The translations under genes and the position numbers were made by a program. A stretch of DNA of 64,000 nucleotides from JADLHS01 sp964594985 (GTDB lineage: Bacteria > Verrucomicrobiota > Verrucomicrobiia > Limisphaerales > JADLHS01). How positions within the stretch are numbered: the first letter of the stretch is position 1; every line of letters begins with the position of its first letter. Below are positions 26,275 to 34,015 of this stretch, in pieces. Below the pieces are notes generated by a model, which saw only the letters and a program-made list of their open reading frames with translations, did not search any database and had not been told where the DNA came from. Location: positions 74,847 to 138,846 of the forward strand of contig CAZQNQ010000012.1 of the NCBI GenBank assembly GCA_964594985.1, in the 5' to 3' direction.

Positions 26275-26517
26275 ATGAAGGCCAAAATCATCATTACACC
26301 GAAGAAAGCCGTGCTCGATCCGCAGGGCAAAACCGTTCAGAGCGCCCTCGAACACATGGGCTACACCGGCGTCACCGGCGTCCACATCGGCAAATACATC
26401 GAGATTGACCTCGCGCCCGGCACGGACAAGGCCGCCGCGCAGCAGGCCATCAACGATGCCGCGCACAAGCTCCTCAGCAACCCGGTCATTGAAGATTACA
26501 AACTGGAAATCGAGTAA
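26275..26517 (+). CDS. purS: Phosphoribosylformylglycinamidine synthase subunit PurS
   Basis: 80 residues, the normal size. MKAKIIITPKKAVLDPQGKT and a VTGVHIGKYIEIDL segment are diagnostic of PurS, the small dimeric subunit that bridges PurL and PurQ in the fourth step of purine synthesis. First gene of the pur group here; 75 bases before purQ. A longer open frame exists upstream but has no PurS homology. Confidence 0.95.
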   Translation: MKAKIIITPKKAVLDPQGKTVQSALEHMGYTGVTGVHIGKYIEIDLAPGTDKAAAQQAINDAAHKLLSNPVIEDYKLEIE

Positions 26518-26520
26518 GAG

Positions 26521-26589
26521 TATTTACGAATTTCGATTTACGAGCGCTCCCCGTTCGTCGCGTAAATCGTAAATCGTAAATCGTAAATC
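26521..26589. repeat. Short tandem and inverted repeat between purS and purQ
   Basis: Four tandem CGTAAAT(C) units (26561-26589) are complementary to TTTACGAATTTCGATTTACG on the left (26523-26542), so the purS-purQ leader can fold into a hairpin just before the purQ start. Confidence 0.7.
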
Positions 26590-26592
26590 AAA

Positions 26593-27303
26593 ATGAACTT
26601 TGCCGTCCTCCAATTCCCCGCCAGCAACTGCGATCAAGACGCCGTCCACGCCGTCCGCCTGCTCGGCCATTCCGCGCGCCTCGTCTGGCACAAGGACGCC
26701 GCGCTCGGCGACACCGATTGCGTCATCGTGCCCGGCGGTTTCAGCTACGGCGATTACCTGCGCTGCGGCGCGATCGCGCGGTTCAGCCCTGTGATGCAGG
26801 CCGTGAAACAATTCGCCGACAACGGCGGCCTTGTCCTCGGCATCTGCAACGGCTTTCAAGTCCTGACTGAATCACACCTGCTTCCCGGCGCGCTTATCCG
26901 CAATCGCGATCTCAAGTTCCATTGCGAAAACATCTTCCTCAAGACCGCCACGCCCGACTCGCCATTCACGAACCAGATTCCGGCGGGGAAAATCCTTCGC
27001 GTGCCCATTGCCCACGGCGAAGGCTGCTATTTCGCCGATGAAGAAACGCTCGCCAAGCTCAAGGCCAACAACCAGATCTTGTGGCAATACTGCGATGCGA
27101 TCGGAAACCTGACCGACTCCGCGAATCCCAACGGTACGCTGCAAAACATCGCCGGCATCTGCAATGAAAAGCGCAACGTGGCCGGCCTGATGCCGCATCC
27201 CGAACGCGCCTGTGAACCACTCCTCGGCAGCGACGACGGCAAATGGATTTTCGAAAGCATCTTCGCCGCGCTCAAAAACAAAACCGTCGCGGCGGCAGCT
27301 TAA
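26593..27303 (+). CDS. purQ: Phosphoribosylformylglycinamidine synthase subunit PurQ (glutaminase)
   Basis: 236 residues. Class I glutamine amidotransferase: nucleophile Cys in VLGICNGFQVL, and the His-Glu pair in GLMPHPERA. The text VLQFPASNCDQDAVHA and GGFSYGDYLRCGAIA are typical of PurQ. It supplies ammonia to PurL within the PurSQL complex. A seven-base gap separates it from the inserted yhcG gene. Confidence 0.96.
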   Translation: MNFAVLQFPASNCDQDAVHAVRLLGHSARLVWHKDAALGDTDCVIVPGGFSYGDYLRCGAIARFSPVMQAVKQFADNGGLVLGICNGFQVLTESHLLPGALIRNRDLKFHCENIFLKTATPDSPFTNQIPAGKILRVPIAHGEGCYFADEETLAKLKANNQILWQYCDAIGNLTDSANPNGTLQNIAGICNEKRNVAGLMPHPERACEPLLGSDDGKWIFESIFAALKNKTVAAAA

Positions 27304-27309
27304 GTTTCC

Positions 27310-28632
27310 GTGAGCGCCAAACCGACCAAGCGAAAAAGTTCCGTTCCCGTCCGCGCCAAGAAACGCGTTGCTGGTTTGAACTACCACGCTTGGTCCGGCG
27401 GCATCGCCTCGCTGCTGGAGGAAGCGCGTCGCCAATCCGCGCGCCACGTCAACGCCATCCTCACCGCCACGTATTGGGAAATCGGCCGGCGCATCGTGGA
27501 GTTCGTCCAGCAAGGTGAAAGCAAAGCCGAATATGGCGAAGAAATCCTGCTTCGTTTATCCGCTGATCTGACCAAGAAATTCGGTCGCGGGTTTTCGCAC
27601 CGCAATCTGGAACATATGCGGTTGTTTTACCAGCAACACCCCATTGAGCAAATTTCGCAGACACTGTCTGCGAAATTCAGCCGCCAAGGTTTGCCTGCCT
27701 TTTTCCAATCCGTTTCGGACAAGTTTCTGCTTCCGGCAAAATGTCAGACGGTGTCTGACAAATCTTCCACCGCAAACATTTCGCAGACAGTGTCTGCGAA
27801 ATTGGAAATTTACGAGACACCGTCTCGTATTTCTTCCGTTGACCTCGCGCTTTACCTGGAAGCTCTCTGCCACGCTTTCTTACTTTCCTGGTCTCACTAC
27901 GTCCGCTTGCTTTCCGTGGAGCAGCCGGAAGCCCGCGCATTTTACGAGACCGAAGCCCTGCGCGGTGGCTGGAGCGTGCGTCAACTCGACCGCCAGGTCA
28001 GCACGCTGTTTTACGAACGCACCGCACTCGCGAAGGACAAGACTAAACTGCTCACCATCGGCGCAAAGCCGCGGCCCGATGACGCCGTGAGCGTCGAGGA
28101 GGAAATCAAAAGCCCCTACGTCCTGGAATTTCTCAACCTGCGCGACGACTACGCGGAAAGCGATCTTGAGGACGCGCTCGTCCGTCATCTCGAAGCATTT
28201 TTGCTGGAGTTGGGAAATGATTTCACCTTCGTCGCGCGGCAGAAAAAGATTCGCGTCGGCAAGCAATGGTATCGCATTGACCTGCTGCTGTTTCATCGAC
28301 GGCTGCGCTGCCTGTTCATTTTTGATTTGAAGCTGGGCCGCTTCACACACGCGGACGCGGGGCAGATGAATTTGTATGTGAACTACACCACCGAGCACCT
28401 CACGCTCAAAGGCGAGAATCCGCCCGTCGGTTTGATACTGTGTTCCGAACACGACGAAGCCGTGGCGCGTTATTCGATGGGCAACGTGACGAATAAAATT
28501 CTCGCCACGCAATACAAGCTGGCGTTGCCCGACCCGCGCCTGATCGAAAAAGAAATCCAGAAAACCCGCCGGATGCTCGAATCGCCCGCGCGCCGAATGC
28601 ACAACCAACAAACCAAGAGGACGCGCAAATGA
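27310..28632 (+). CDS. YhcG-family PDDEXK nuclease (DUF1016) carrying four palindromes
   Basis: 440 residues from a GTG. An N-terminal DUF1016 helical domain (GGIASLLEEARRQSARHVNA, then YWEIGRRIVEFVQQG and SHRNLEHMRLFYQQHP), the conserved SWSHYVRLLSV and GGWSVRQLDRQVSTLFYERT stretch, and a C-terminal PDDEXK nuclease domain with the acidic pair in YRIDLLLFHRRLRCLFIFDLK. Family members are putative nucleases linked to mobile DNA. Residues about 114-174 carry repeated peptides (ISQTLSAKF, CQTVSDKS, ISQTVSAKL, YETPSRI) encoded by palindromes. It sits between purQ and purL, an unrelated intruder in the pur operon. Confidence 0.85.
   Translation: MSAKPTKRKSSVPVRAKKRVAGLNYHAWSGGIASLLEEARRQSARHVNAILTATYWEIGRRIVEFVQQGESKAEYGEEILLRLSADLTKKFGRGFSHRNLEHMRLFYQQHPIEQISQTLSAKFSRQGLPAFFQSVSDKFLLPAKCQTVSDKSSTANISQTVSAKLEIYETPSRISSVDLALYLEALCHAFLLSWSHYVRLLSVEQPEARAFYETEALRGGWSVRQLDRQVSTLFYERTALAKDKTKLLTIGAKPRPDDAVSVEEEIKSPYVLEFLNLRDDYAESDLEDALVRHLEAFLLELGNDFTFVARQKKIRVGKQWYRIDLLLFHRRLRCLFIFDLKLGRFTHADAGQMNLYVNYTTEHLTLKGENPPVGLILCSEHDEAVARYSMGNVTNKILATQYKLALPDPRLIEKEIQKTRRMLESPARRMHNQQTKRTRK
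27651..27829. repeat. Four related palindromes (AGAC..GTCT core) inside yhcG
   Basis: Palindromes at 27651-27677 (perfect, one central base), 27742-27760, 27778-27802 and 27811-27829 share the core AGAC(A/G)(C/G)(T/C)GTCT, e.g. CGCAGACACTGTCTGCG and CAGACGGTGTCTG. Spacing varies, so this is not a simple tandem array. Confidence 0.85.
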
Positions 28633-28955
28633 AAAATGCGAATGTCTTTGTTGATGTTGACCTGACGCTCGTGGACGCGAACCAGAAACTATTGCCGGGT
28701 GCGACTGAAGCTCTGGCCAAACTGCGCGACAAAGGTTGCCGCTTGTTTCTCTGGTCAACCAACGGCGCAGATTACGCCCGCAAAATTGCGAACCTGTATC
28801 ATTTAACGGAAATGTTTGAGGGATTCTCTGCAAAGCCGGACATCATCATTGATGACATGCCGGGCACGATTTTGAATCCGTTCGTGTTCGACGTGAACAC
28901 GGAAGCATCCTGGCCCGCGCTGGCCGATAGAATTATTCGTAAACACATTGATTGA
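28629..28955 (+). CDS. Small HAD-like hydrolase
   Basis: 108 residues. HAD motif I DVDLTLVD (nucleophile and acid Asp), motif II FLWSTNG and an acidic IIIDDMPG near residue 77 that can serve as motif IV. The protein is small with no cap domain and would dephosphorylate a small molecule or polynucleotide end. Its ATG overlaps the yhcG stop (ATGA), so both are co-translated and probably inserted together between purQ and purL. Confidence 0.75.
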   Translation: MKNANVFVDVDLTLVDANQKLLPGATEALAKLRDKGCRLFLWSTNGADYARKIANLYHLTEMFEGFSAKPDIIIDDMPGTILNPFVFDVNTEASWPALADRIIRKHID

Positions 28956-28963
28956 ATTTTTCC

Positions 28964-31465
28964 ATGACCGAACCCGCCATCACCCCAGAGTTGGTTGCCA
29001 AACACAACCTCACGCCGGAAGAATACGCCCACGCCGTGGAAATCCTCGGCCGCACGCCAAGCTACACCGAGCTCGGCATCTTTTCCGTGATGTGGAGCGA
29101 GCATTGCAGCTACAAAAACACCAAGCCGCTGCTCAAGACCTTCCCCACCAAGTCGCCGAAAATCCTCGTCGGTGCGGGCGAGGAAAACGCGGGCATCATT
29201 GACATCGGCGACGGCATCGCCATCGCGTTCAAGATCGAGTCGCACAACCATCCGAGCGCGGTCGAGCCGTTTCAGGGCGCGACCACCGGCGTCGGCGGCA
29301 TCGTGCGCGACATCTTCACGATGGGCGCGCGACCCGTCTGCGCGGTTAATTCATTACGATTCGGCCCCATCACCGCGAATGGAGTTGAACAGGAGAAAGG
29401 GGGAAAGGGAGAAAAGGAGAATGAAATTTCCGCCAATGGAGTCTCCCCTGCTCCTCTGCCCCCTTTCACCCCTGCGACCACGCCTGCAGAGGTGCTGAAC
29501 AACCGTCGTTTGTTTGCCGGAGTGGTGAGCGGCATCGCGCATTACGGGAATTGCTTTGGCATTCCGACCGTCGCGGGCGAGGTGTATTTCGACAAGACGT
29601 ATCAGGGCAATCCGCTCGTGAACGCGTTCTGTCTCGGCGTGCTGCGCCACGAACAGATCACGCGCGGCGCGGCCAAGGGCGTGGGCAATCCCGTGTTTTA
29701 CGTCGGCCCGGCGACGGGTCGCGACGGTCTGGCGGGCGCGGCGTTTGCGTCGCAGGATTTGACCGAGGAATCCGCCGAGCAACAGCGCGGCGCGGTGCAG
29801 GTCGGCGATCCGTTCATGGAAAAACTCGTGTGCGAAGCGTGCCTGGAACTGCTCGCCACCGGCGCAGTTGCGGGCATGCAGGACATGGGCGCGGCGGGCT
29901 TGACTTGCTCCACCTGCGAAATGGCCGCCCGTGCCGGCACGGGCATCGAGATCGAATTGGATAAAGTTCCGCAACGCGCGCCGAACATGAGCAGCTACGA
30001 AATCATGCTTTCGGAATCGCAGGAGCGCATGCTCATCGTCGTCCACAAGGGCCGCGAAGAGGAAGTGAAACGCATTTTCGACAAGTGGGATTTGCCGTGG
30101 TCCGAGATCGGCATCATCACCGACACCGGCCACATGAAGGTGCGCCACGGCGGCAAGCTCGTCGTGGACATTCCAGCACGCAAGATCGCCGACGAATCGC
30201 CGGTGTATCAGCGCGAAGCCGTTGAGCCGGCGTATCTAAAAGACGTCCGCGCGTTCCGGATTGATGGAATAGCCGACAGCCAATCGCCGATGGCCGATTT
30301 GAAGAAACTGCTCGCGTGGCCGAGCATCGCGTCGAAGAACTGGGTGTATCGTCAATATGATCATCAAGTGCGCGCCGGCTCGGTCGTCCTGCCCGGCAGC
30401 GACGCCGCAGTCATCCGCATCAAGACGGATTCGTTGCCCGTGATGAGCGCGGAACTCGCCGCCAAAGTCGGTGACCCGACCGTTTCTGAAAAACTCATTG
30501 CCATGACCGTGGATTGCAACGGCGGCTACGTTTATCTCGATCCCTACGAAGGCGCGAAAGCTGCCGTCACCGAAGCCTGCCGCAACTTGGCTTGCTCCGG
30601 CGCATTGCCGCTCGGCGCGACGGACAATCTCAACATGCCCAGCCCGCTCAAGCCCGAGCTGTTCTGGCAGATCAAGGAATCCGTGCGCGGTCTGGCGGAA
30701 GGTTGCAAAGCCTTCAACGCGCCCGTCACCGGCGGCAATTGTTCGCTCTACAATCAAAGTCCCGCCGGCCCGATTGACCCGACGCCCACGATTTCCGTCG
30801 TCGGCCTCATCGAGAAGCCGGAGCACGTCACCACGCAATGGTTCAAGGACGAAGGCGACGCCATCATCCTGCTCGGCGAAGCGGTGGACCAAGCCGACCC
30901 AATCTTCGGTCTCGGCGGCAGCGCGTATCTGCAAGTCGTCCACGGGCAGAAGAACGGTTCACCGCCGCGCTGCGATTTGGAAGTGGCGAAGACGCTGCAC
31001 ACCACGCTGCTCGGTTTGATTCAATCCGGCCTGGTGAAAAGCGCGCACGATTGTAGCGAGGGCGGCCTCGCCGTCGCGCTCGCCGAAAGCTGCATCAGCC
31101 AGCTCATCGCCCGTGACACGCCACGCCTCATCGGCGCGACGATTGATCTTTCCGCTGTGGCTGCGCCTCGTCAGAGCGCGGCAAATCAAACGGATGAGTC
31201 AGCCGCGCTCTCACGAGACGCAGCCACGGTCCGACTGGACGCCCTGCTCTTCGGCGAAACGCAATCCCGCGTCGTCATCAGTTGCAAAGCGCTCGACGCC
31301 GTGAAAGTCGTCGAACGCGCCAAGCTCATGGGTGTGCCCGCGGTGCCGATCGGCAAAGTCGGCGGCGACACGCTGACGGTGAAGACCGCCAGCGGCGAAT
31401 TCTCCGCCCCGCTCACCGAACTGCACGACGTGTGGTGGAACAGCATCGCCCGCGCGATGGCGTAA
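28964..31465 (+). CDS. purL: Phosphoribosylformylglycinamidine synthase subunit PurL with two repeat-encoded insertions
   Basis: 833 residues, longer than the usual about 730-760 of small PurL. Family motifs: FSVMWSEHCSYKNTK, KIESHNHPSAVEPFQGA, GVGGIVRDIFTMGARP and GNPVFYVGPATGRDG. It makes FGAM from FGAR with ATP and ammonia from PurQ. Residues about 141-171 (VEQEKGGKGEKENEIS onward) and about 732-755 (APRQSAANQTDESAALSR) coincide with palindromic DNA and lie in what are loops in relatives. The ATG at 28964 is used; an in-frame TTG lies 12 bases earlier. The stop is immediately followed by the converging ferredoxin stop. Confidence 0.95.
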   Translation: MTEPAITPELVAKHNLTPEEYAHAVEILGRTPSYTELGIFSVMWSEHCSYKNTKPLLKTFPTKSPKILVGAGEENAGIIDIGDGIAIAFKIESHNHPSAVEPFQGATTGVGGIVRDIFTMGARPVCAVNSLRFGPITANGVEQEKGGKGEKENEISANGVSPAPLPPFTPATTPAEVLNNRRLFAGVVSGIAHYGNCFGIPTVAGEVYFDKTYQGNPLVNAFCLGVLRHEQITRGAAKGVGNPVFYVGPATGRDGLAGAAFASQDLTEESAEQQRGAVQVGDPFMEKLVCEACLELLATGAVAGMQDMGAAGLTCSTCEMAARAGTGIEIELDKVPQRAPNMSSYEIMLSESQERMLIVVHKGREEEVKRIFDKWDLPWSEIGIITDTGHMKVRHGGKLVVDIPARKIADESPVYQREAVEPAYLKDVRAFRIDGIADSQSPMADLKKLLAWPSIASKNWVYRQYDHQVRAGSVVLPGSDAAVIRIKTDSLPVMSAELAAKVGDPTVSEKLIAMTVDCNGGYVYLDPYEGAKAAVTEACRNLACSGALPLGATDNLNMPSPLKPELFWQIKESVRGLAEGCKAFNAPVTGGNCSLYNQSPAGPIDPTPTISVVGLIEKPEHVTTQWFKDEGDAIILLGEAVDQADPIFGLGGSAYLQVVHGQKNGSPPRCDLEVAKTLHTTLLGLIQSGLVKSAHDCSEGGLAVALAESCISQLIARDTPRLIGATIDLSAVAAPRQSAANQTDESAALSRDAATVRLDALLFGETQSRVVISCKALDAVKVVERAKLMGVPAVPIGKVGGDTLTVKTASGEFSAPLTELHDVWWNSIARAMA
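29384..29476. repeat. Purine/pyrimidine-biased palindromic insertion in purL (1)
   Basis: A purine-rich arm (AACAGGAGAAAGGGGGAAAG...) and a pyrimidine-rich arm (TCTCCCCTGCTCCTCTGCCC...) can pair imperfectly. It interrupts the sequence between NSLRFGPITANG and NNRRLFAGVVSG without breaking the frame. Confidence 0.75.
31160..31232. repeat. Palindromic insertion in purL (2)
   Basis: Arms GTGGCTGCGCCTCGTCAGAG and CTCTCACGAGACGCAGCCAC pair almost completely around a 30-base loop, within the C-terminal third of purL and in frame. Confidence 0.8.
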
Positions 31466-31699
31466 TCACTCGCCATCGTTGCCAATAGTTTCCGTTGGAC
31501 AGGAAGCCCGAGCTTCTTCGGCTTGGGCGATTTCCTCTGACGTCTCCGGTTGCTTGAAAACGATGGAATAGCCGCCTTCATCGTGCCGGGTGAATGTTCC
31601 CGGCGCGATGTTTCGACACAGGTCGCAATCAATGCAGGTGTTATCCACGTAATACTTTCCCGGGACGTTCTCCGGCGTCTTTTGATTCTTATCAGCCAT
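31466..31699 (-). CDS. Ferredoxin (3Fe-4S/4Fe-4S type)
   Basis: 77 residues. Cys ligands in CIDCDLCRNIAPG and a distal SCPTETI give a single-cluster ferredoxin of the bacterial 4Fe-4S type. The acidic C-terminus (EEIAQAEEA) is normal for electron donors. Divergent to the LysR gene (70 bases between starts), which may control it. Partner enzyme unknown. Confidence 0.85.
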   Translation of the reverse strand: MADKNQKTPENVPGKYYVDNTCIDCDLCRNIAPGTFTRHDEGGYSIVFKQPETSEEIAQAEEARASCPTETIGNDGE

Positions 31700-31768
31700 A
31701 GTTTTGCCTTTCGCCGCAACCTTGGCGCAAATCGTTTATTGAGAGAAATTCATTAGTAGCATACACTG

Positions 31769-32695
31769 ATGCCTAAGATGAATGACTTCCTTGCCACCCT
31801 GCCATTCGATCTCTACGAATTGTCGTTATTTCATCTGGTGGTGAAACATCGGAGCTTCACCAAAGCGGCGGAGGCGGCTGGCGTGACGCAAAGCGCCATC
31901 ACGCGCCAGATGCAAGGCATGGAGGACAGCCTGGGAATTGATCTGCTGGAGCGCACGACGCGCAGTGTACGGATCACCAAGGCGGGGGAGTTTCTGTTCC
32001 AAGAATCCATCAAGCTGCTCGGGGACGTGGACCAGTCGCTGCGTCGGTTGAAAGAAGATTTCGCCAATGCGAGAAAGGAAATCCGCATCGGCGTCTCGCG
32101 CTCCATCACGCCCGCCTATCTGCCGGGATTCTTCCACGCCAATCTGCGGCGGAGCCACAACGTCAGCTATGGCGTTTCGTATCAGCCCAGCGGCGAAATC
32201 CTTGCCGCGCTGGAAGCCAATGAACTTGATGTCGGAGTGATTTGTCCGCCGCCGCGCCTGCCACGCACGGTTGCCATCACCCACCGGTTTGCGGATGCGT
32301 TCACGTTCATCGCTCCAACGGAAGCCGCAATCCGCTTTCAGGCTTTGCCAAAATCAAAGGCGGCCCGCATCACCTGGCTCTCGAAGCAATCCTGGCTGTT
32401 GCTGGAAGAAACGACGAACACCGGCAGAGCCCTGCACCGCTGGATGTCGCGTGTGGGATTGAAGGTTGAGCCGATGATGCAGCTCGACAGCTTTGATCTC
32501 ATCATCACTCTCGTGGCGCTGGGCATGGGCACCAGCATGGTGCCGAAGCGGGCGCTGGCACTTTACGGCCAGAAGAAAACCCTGGCGCGACTGCCGATGC
32601 CGGATTGTTTTGAGCGCGAACTGGTGGTCGTCATGCGCCGACATCGCAAGAAACCAGAGCACCTGGCCGAGTTCGTCGAGAACATTCTGTTTTGA
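31769..32695 (+). CDS. LysR-family transcriptional regulator
   Basis: 308 residues. N-terminal HTH: ELSLFHLVVKHRSFTKAAEA, then AGVTQSAITRQMQGMEDSLG and LLERTTRSVRITKAGE. The effector domain starts near KEIRIGVSRSITPAYLPGF and contains the expected hinge and GMGTSMVPKRAL. The inducer is unknown. The gene borders the nitrogen island and is divergent to the ferredoxin; either neighbour could be a target. Confidence 0.9.
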   Translation: MPKMNDFLATLPFDLYELSLFHLVVKHRSFTKAAEAAGVTQSAITRQMQGMEDSLGIDLLERTTRSVRITKAGEFLFQESIKLLGDVDQSLRRLKEDFANARKEIRIGVSRSITPAYLPGFFHANLRRSHNVSYGVSYQPSGEILAALEANELDVGVICPPPRLPRTVAITHRFADAFTFIAPTEAAIRFQALPKSKAARITWLSKQSWLLLEETTNTGRALHRWMSRVGLKVEPMMQLDSFDLIITLVALGMGTSMVPKRALALYGQKKTLARLPMPDCFERELVVVMRRHRKKPEHLAEFVENILF

Positions 32696-32704
32696 GCCAG
32701 CGCC

Positions 32705-32794
32705 TCAACCTTTGGAGAGAGGCGGCAACTCCGGCTTCGACAGCGTCAGCAGCATAAAAAACTGCGTCGTGGAAACGAAACGAGCTTTTACCAT
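32705..32794 (-). CDS. Possible 29-residue small protein behind an FNR-type box
   Basis: Short open frame (MVKARFVSTTQFFMLLTLS... to PPLSKG) with its ATG 43 bases downstream of a consensus FNR/Dnr box at 32837-32850, the spacing seen at other promoters in this window. It has a weakly hydrophobic middle and no Shine-Dalgarno sequence. It could equally be the remnant of a decayed gene that once used this promoter. I do not recognise it. Confidence 0.25.
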   Translation of the reverse strand: MVKARFVSTTQFFMLLTLSKPELPPLSKG

Positions 32795-32836
32795 CAAGGG
32801 TTGTTCTGCCAGGCTTGGAAGTTAGCGCGGGCTGCC

Positions 32837-32850
32837 TTGATGCAAATCAA
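32837..32850 (-). promoter_or_regulatory. Orphan FNR/Dnr-type box
   Basis: TTGATGCAAATCAA, a perfect TTGAT-N4-ATCAA dyad. No recognised gene starts downstream on either strand, only the possible 29-codon frame on the minus strand; plus-strand DNA is occupied by a repeat. Confidence 0.65.
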
Positions 32851-32883
32851 ACCCGTGTCTGATTCACCCTAGCAAAGGCATTT

Positions 32884-33025
32884 GGAACCACGAAACACAC
32901 GAAATGACACGAAAAACAAACAATGCTTTGTTCCCGGAGGTTCACCTGCCGGGCGAATGCCGGCAGCGCCGCCAACACCCATTTCCGTGCTCTCGTTTCG
33001 TGTGTTTTGTGTGTTCCGTGGTTCC
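32884..33025. repeat. Family H palindromic repeat, copy 1 (GGAACCACGAAACACACG)
   Basis: Ends GGAACCACGAAACACACGAA and TTGTGTGTTCCGTGGTTCC are inverted. Between them is GCCGGGCGAATGCCGGCAG, a smaller hairpin. With the FNR box it fills the 32795-33044 gap. Confidence 0.8.
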
Positions 33026-33044
33026 TCAACTGCCGTTTTAAGGT

Positions 33045-33764
33045 TCACTCACCGAGGTTGCGGCGCAGCAAAGCGCGCAGTTTTTCCGGCGCGATGACAG
33101 TGACAACCCGGCCTTTGACCGACAGGAGTTTTTGCTCGCGAAACTTGGCGAGCGTGCGGGAGAAGGTTTCGCTTACCGTCCCGAGTTCAGCGGCCAGCAC
33201 ACGCTTGGTCATCTTCAACTCGATGTGTACCGGCTTGTCACCGGCCGCAGCCGGACAACGCTTCACCAGCCAGTTGGCCAGCCGTGTTTCCACGTCTTTC
33301 AGCGTGAGGTCTTCGAGTTGTCCCACCAGCACGCGCAGATGGCTGCTCATTGAACCCAACATGCGCAACGCAAGTTCCGGCTGCCGCTTGAGCAGCGCGA
33401 GGATGCCGTCCTTTTGCACGAGCAACACCTGCGTCGGCTCCAACACGCGCGCGTCGGCGGGATAACCGGTCGCGCTCGCCAGCGCCACTTCCGCAAAGGA
33501 ATCGCCGACGCGGAAAACGTGGATGATCTGCTCTTTACCGACGGCGTTGACACGATGCACGTTCACCGCGCCGCGTTGCACGATGTAGAAACCGATGGCC
33601 GCATCGCCTTCGTGAAACAGGTATTCGTCCTTCTCCAGCGACTTCAACACCGTGACCGCCGCGATCTGCTCCAAGTCCGGCTGCGGCAAGCCGGTGAAAA
33701 GCTGGCAACTGCGCAGCGTGTTGACGAGGGCGATGGTTTTGAAATCTGCGAGCGCGTTGGTCAT
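33045..33764 (-). CDS. Crp/FNR-family regulator (NnrR/Dnr-like)
   Basis: 239 residues from the ATG at 33764. Cyclic-nucleotide-binding-type sensor domain (LFTGLPQPDLEQIA, then DEYLFHEGDAAIGFYIVQRG), dimer helix and a C-terminal winged HTH (KRVLAAELGTVSETFSRTLAKF). It lacks the N-terminal Cys cluster of oxygen-sensing FNR, so it is closer to Dnr/NnrR regulators that sense NO through heme. The SETFSR recognition helix carries the E..S..R pattern of FNR-class proteins that read TTGAT-N4-ATCAA, the sequence found upstream of the nitrogen operons here. Last gene of the nirK operon. Confidence 0.85.
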   Translation of the reverse strand: MTNALADFKTIALVNTLRSCQLFTGLPQPDLEQIAAVTVLKSLEKDEYLFHEGDAAIGFYIVQRGAVNVHRVNAVGKEQIIHVFRVGDSFAEVALASATGYPADARVLEPTQVLLVQKDGILALLKRQPELALRMLGSMSSHLRVLVGQLEDLTLKDVETRLANWLVKRCPAAAGDKPVHIELKMTKRVLAAELGTVSETFSRTLAKFREQKLLSVKGRVVTVIAPEKLRALLRRNLGE

Positions 33765-33772
33765 GGCTTCAG

Positions 33773-34015
33773 TTAAGCGACCTCGCGCCAAAAGTAAACC
33801 AGCCAATCCGCGCCCTGCCCGCGCTCAACCTTGGAGGCAAAACCGTCGCCACTGAGCCGCTCGACCAAGGGCGACGGCAGAAACGGCGCGACGACGATCA
33901 AGCCTTCGTCCGCTTTGAGCGCCTGCGCCTTGGCGAAGATTTCCGGGAACGGCTCGATGCCCTGCTGCAACAGGCCGCGCACATCAAAGCGTTTGAATTT
34001 ATTGAGCGGTGGCAT
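33773..34015 (-). CDS. DUF2249 protein
   Basis: 80 residues. FDVRGLLQQGIEPFPEIFAK, then LIVVAPFLPSPLVERLSGDG and DWLVYFWR are typical of DUF2249, a small family common beside denitrification genes and of unknown function. One of three copies in the nitrogen island (also 49360 and 51681). Its start overlaps the end of the SCO1-like gene by 17 bases. Confidence 0.85.
   Translation of the reverse strand: MPPLNKFKRFDVRGLLQQGIEPFPEIFAKAQALKADEGLIVVAPFLPSPLVERLSGDGFASKVERGQGADWLVYFWREVA

Noticed and set aside
27651..27829. CRISPR-like array inside yhcG
   Set aside because: The palindromes are unequal in length and spacing and lie in a coding frame, so they are not a CRISPR.
32882..33097. Small ORFs on both strands in the family H repeat
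   Set aside because: Palindromic repeat sequence read in open frames; no conserved protein features.
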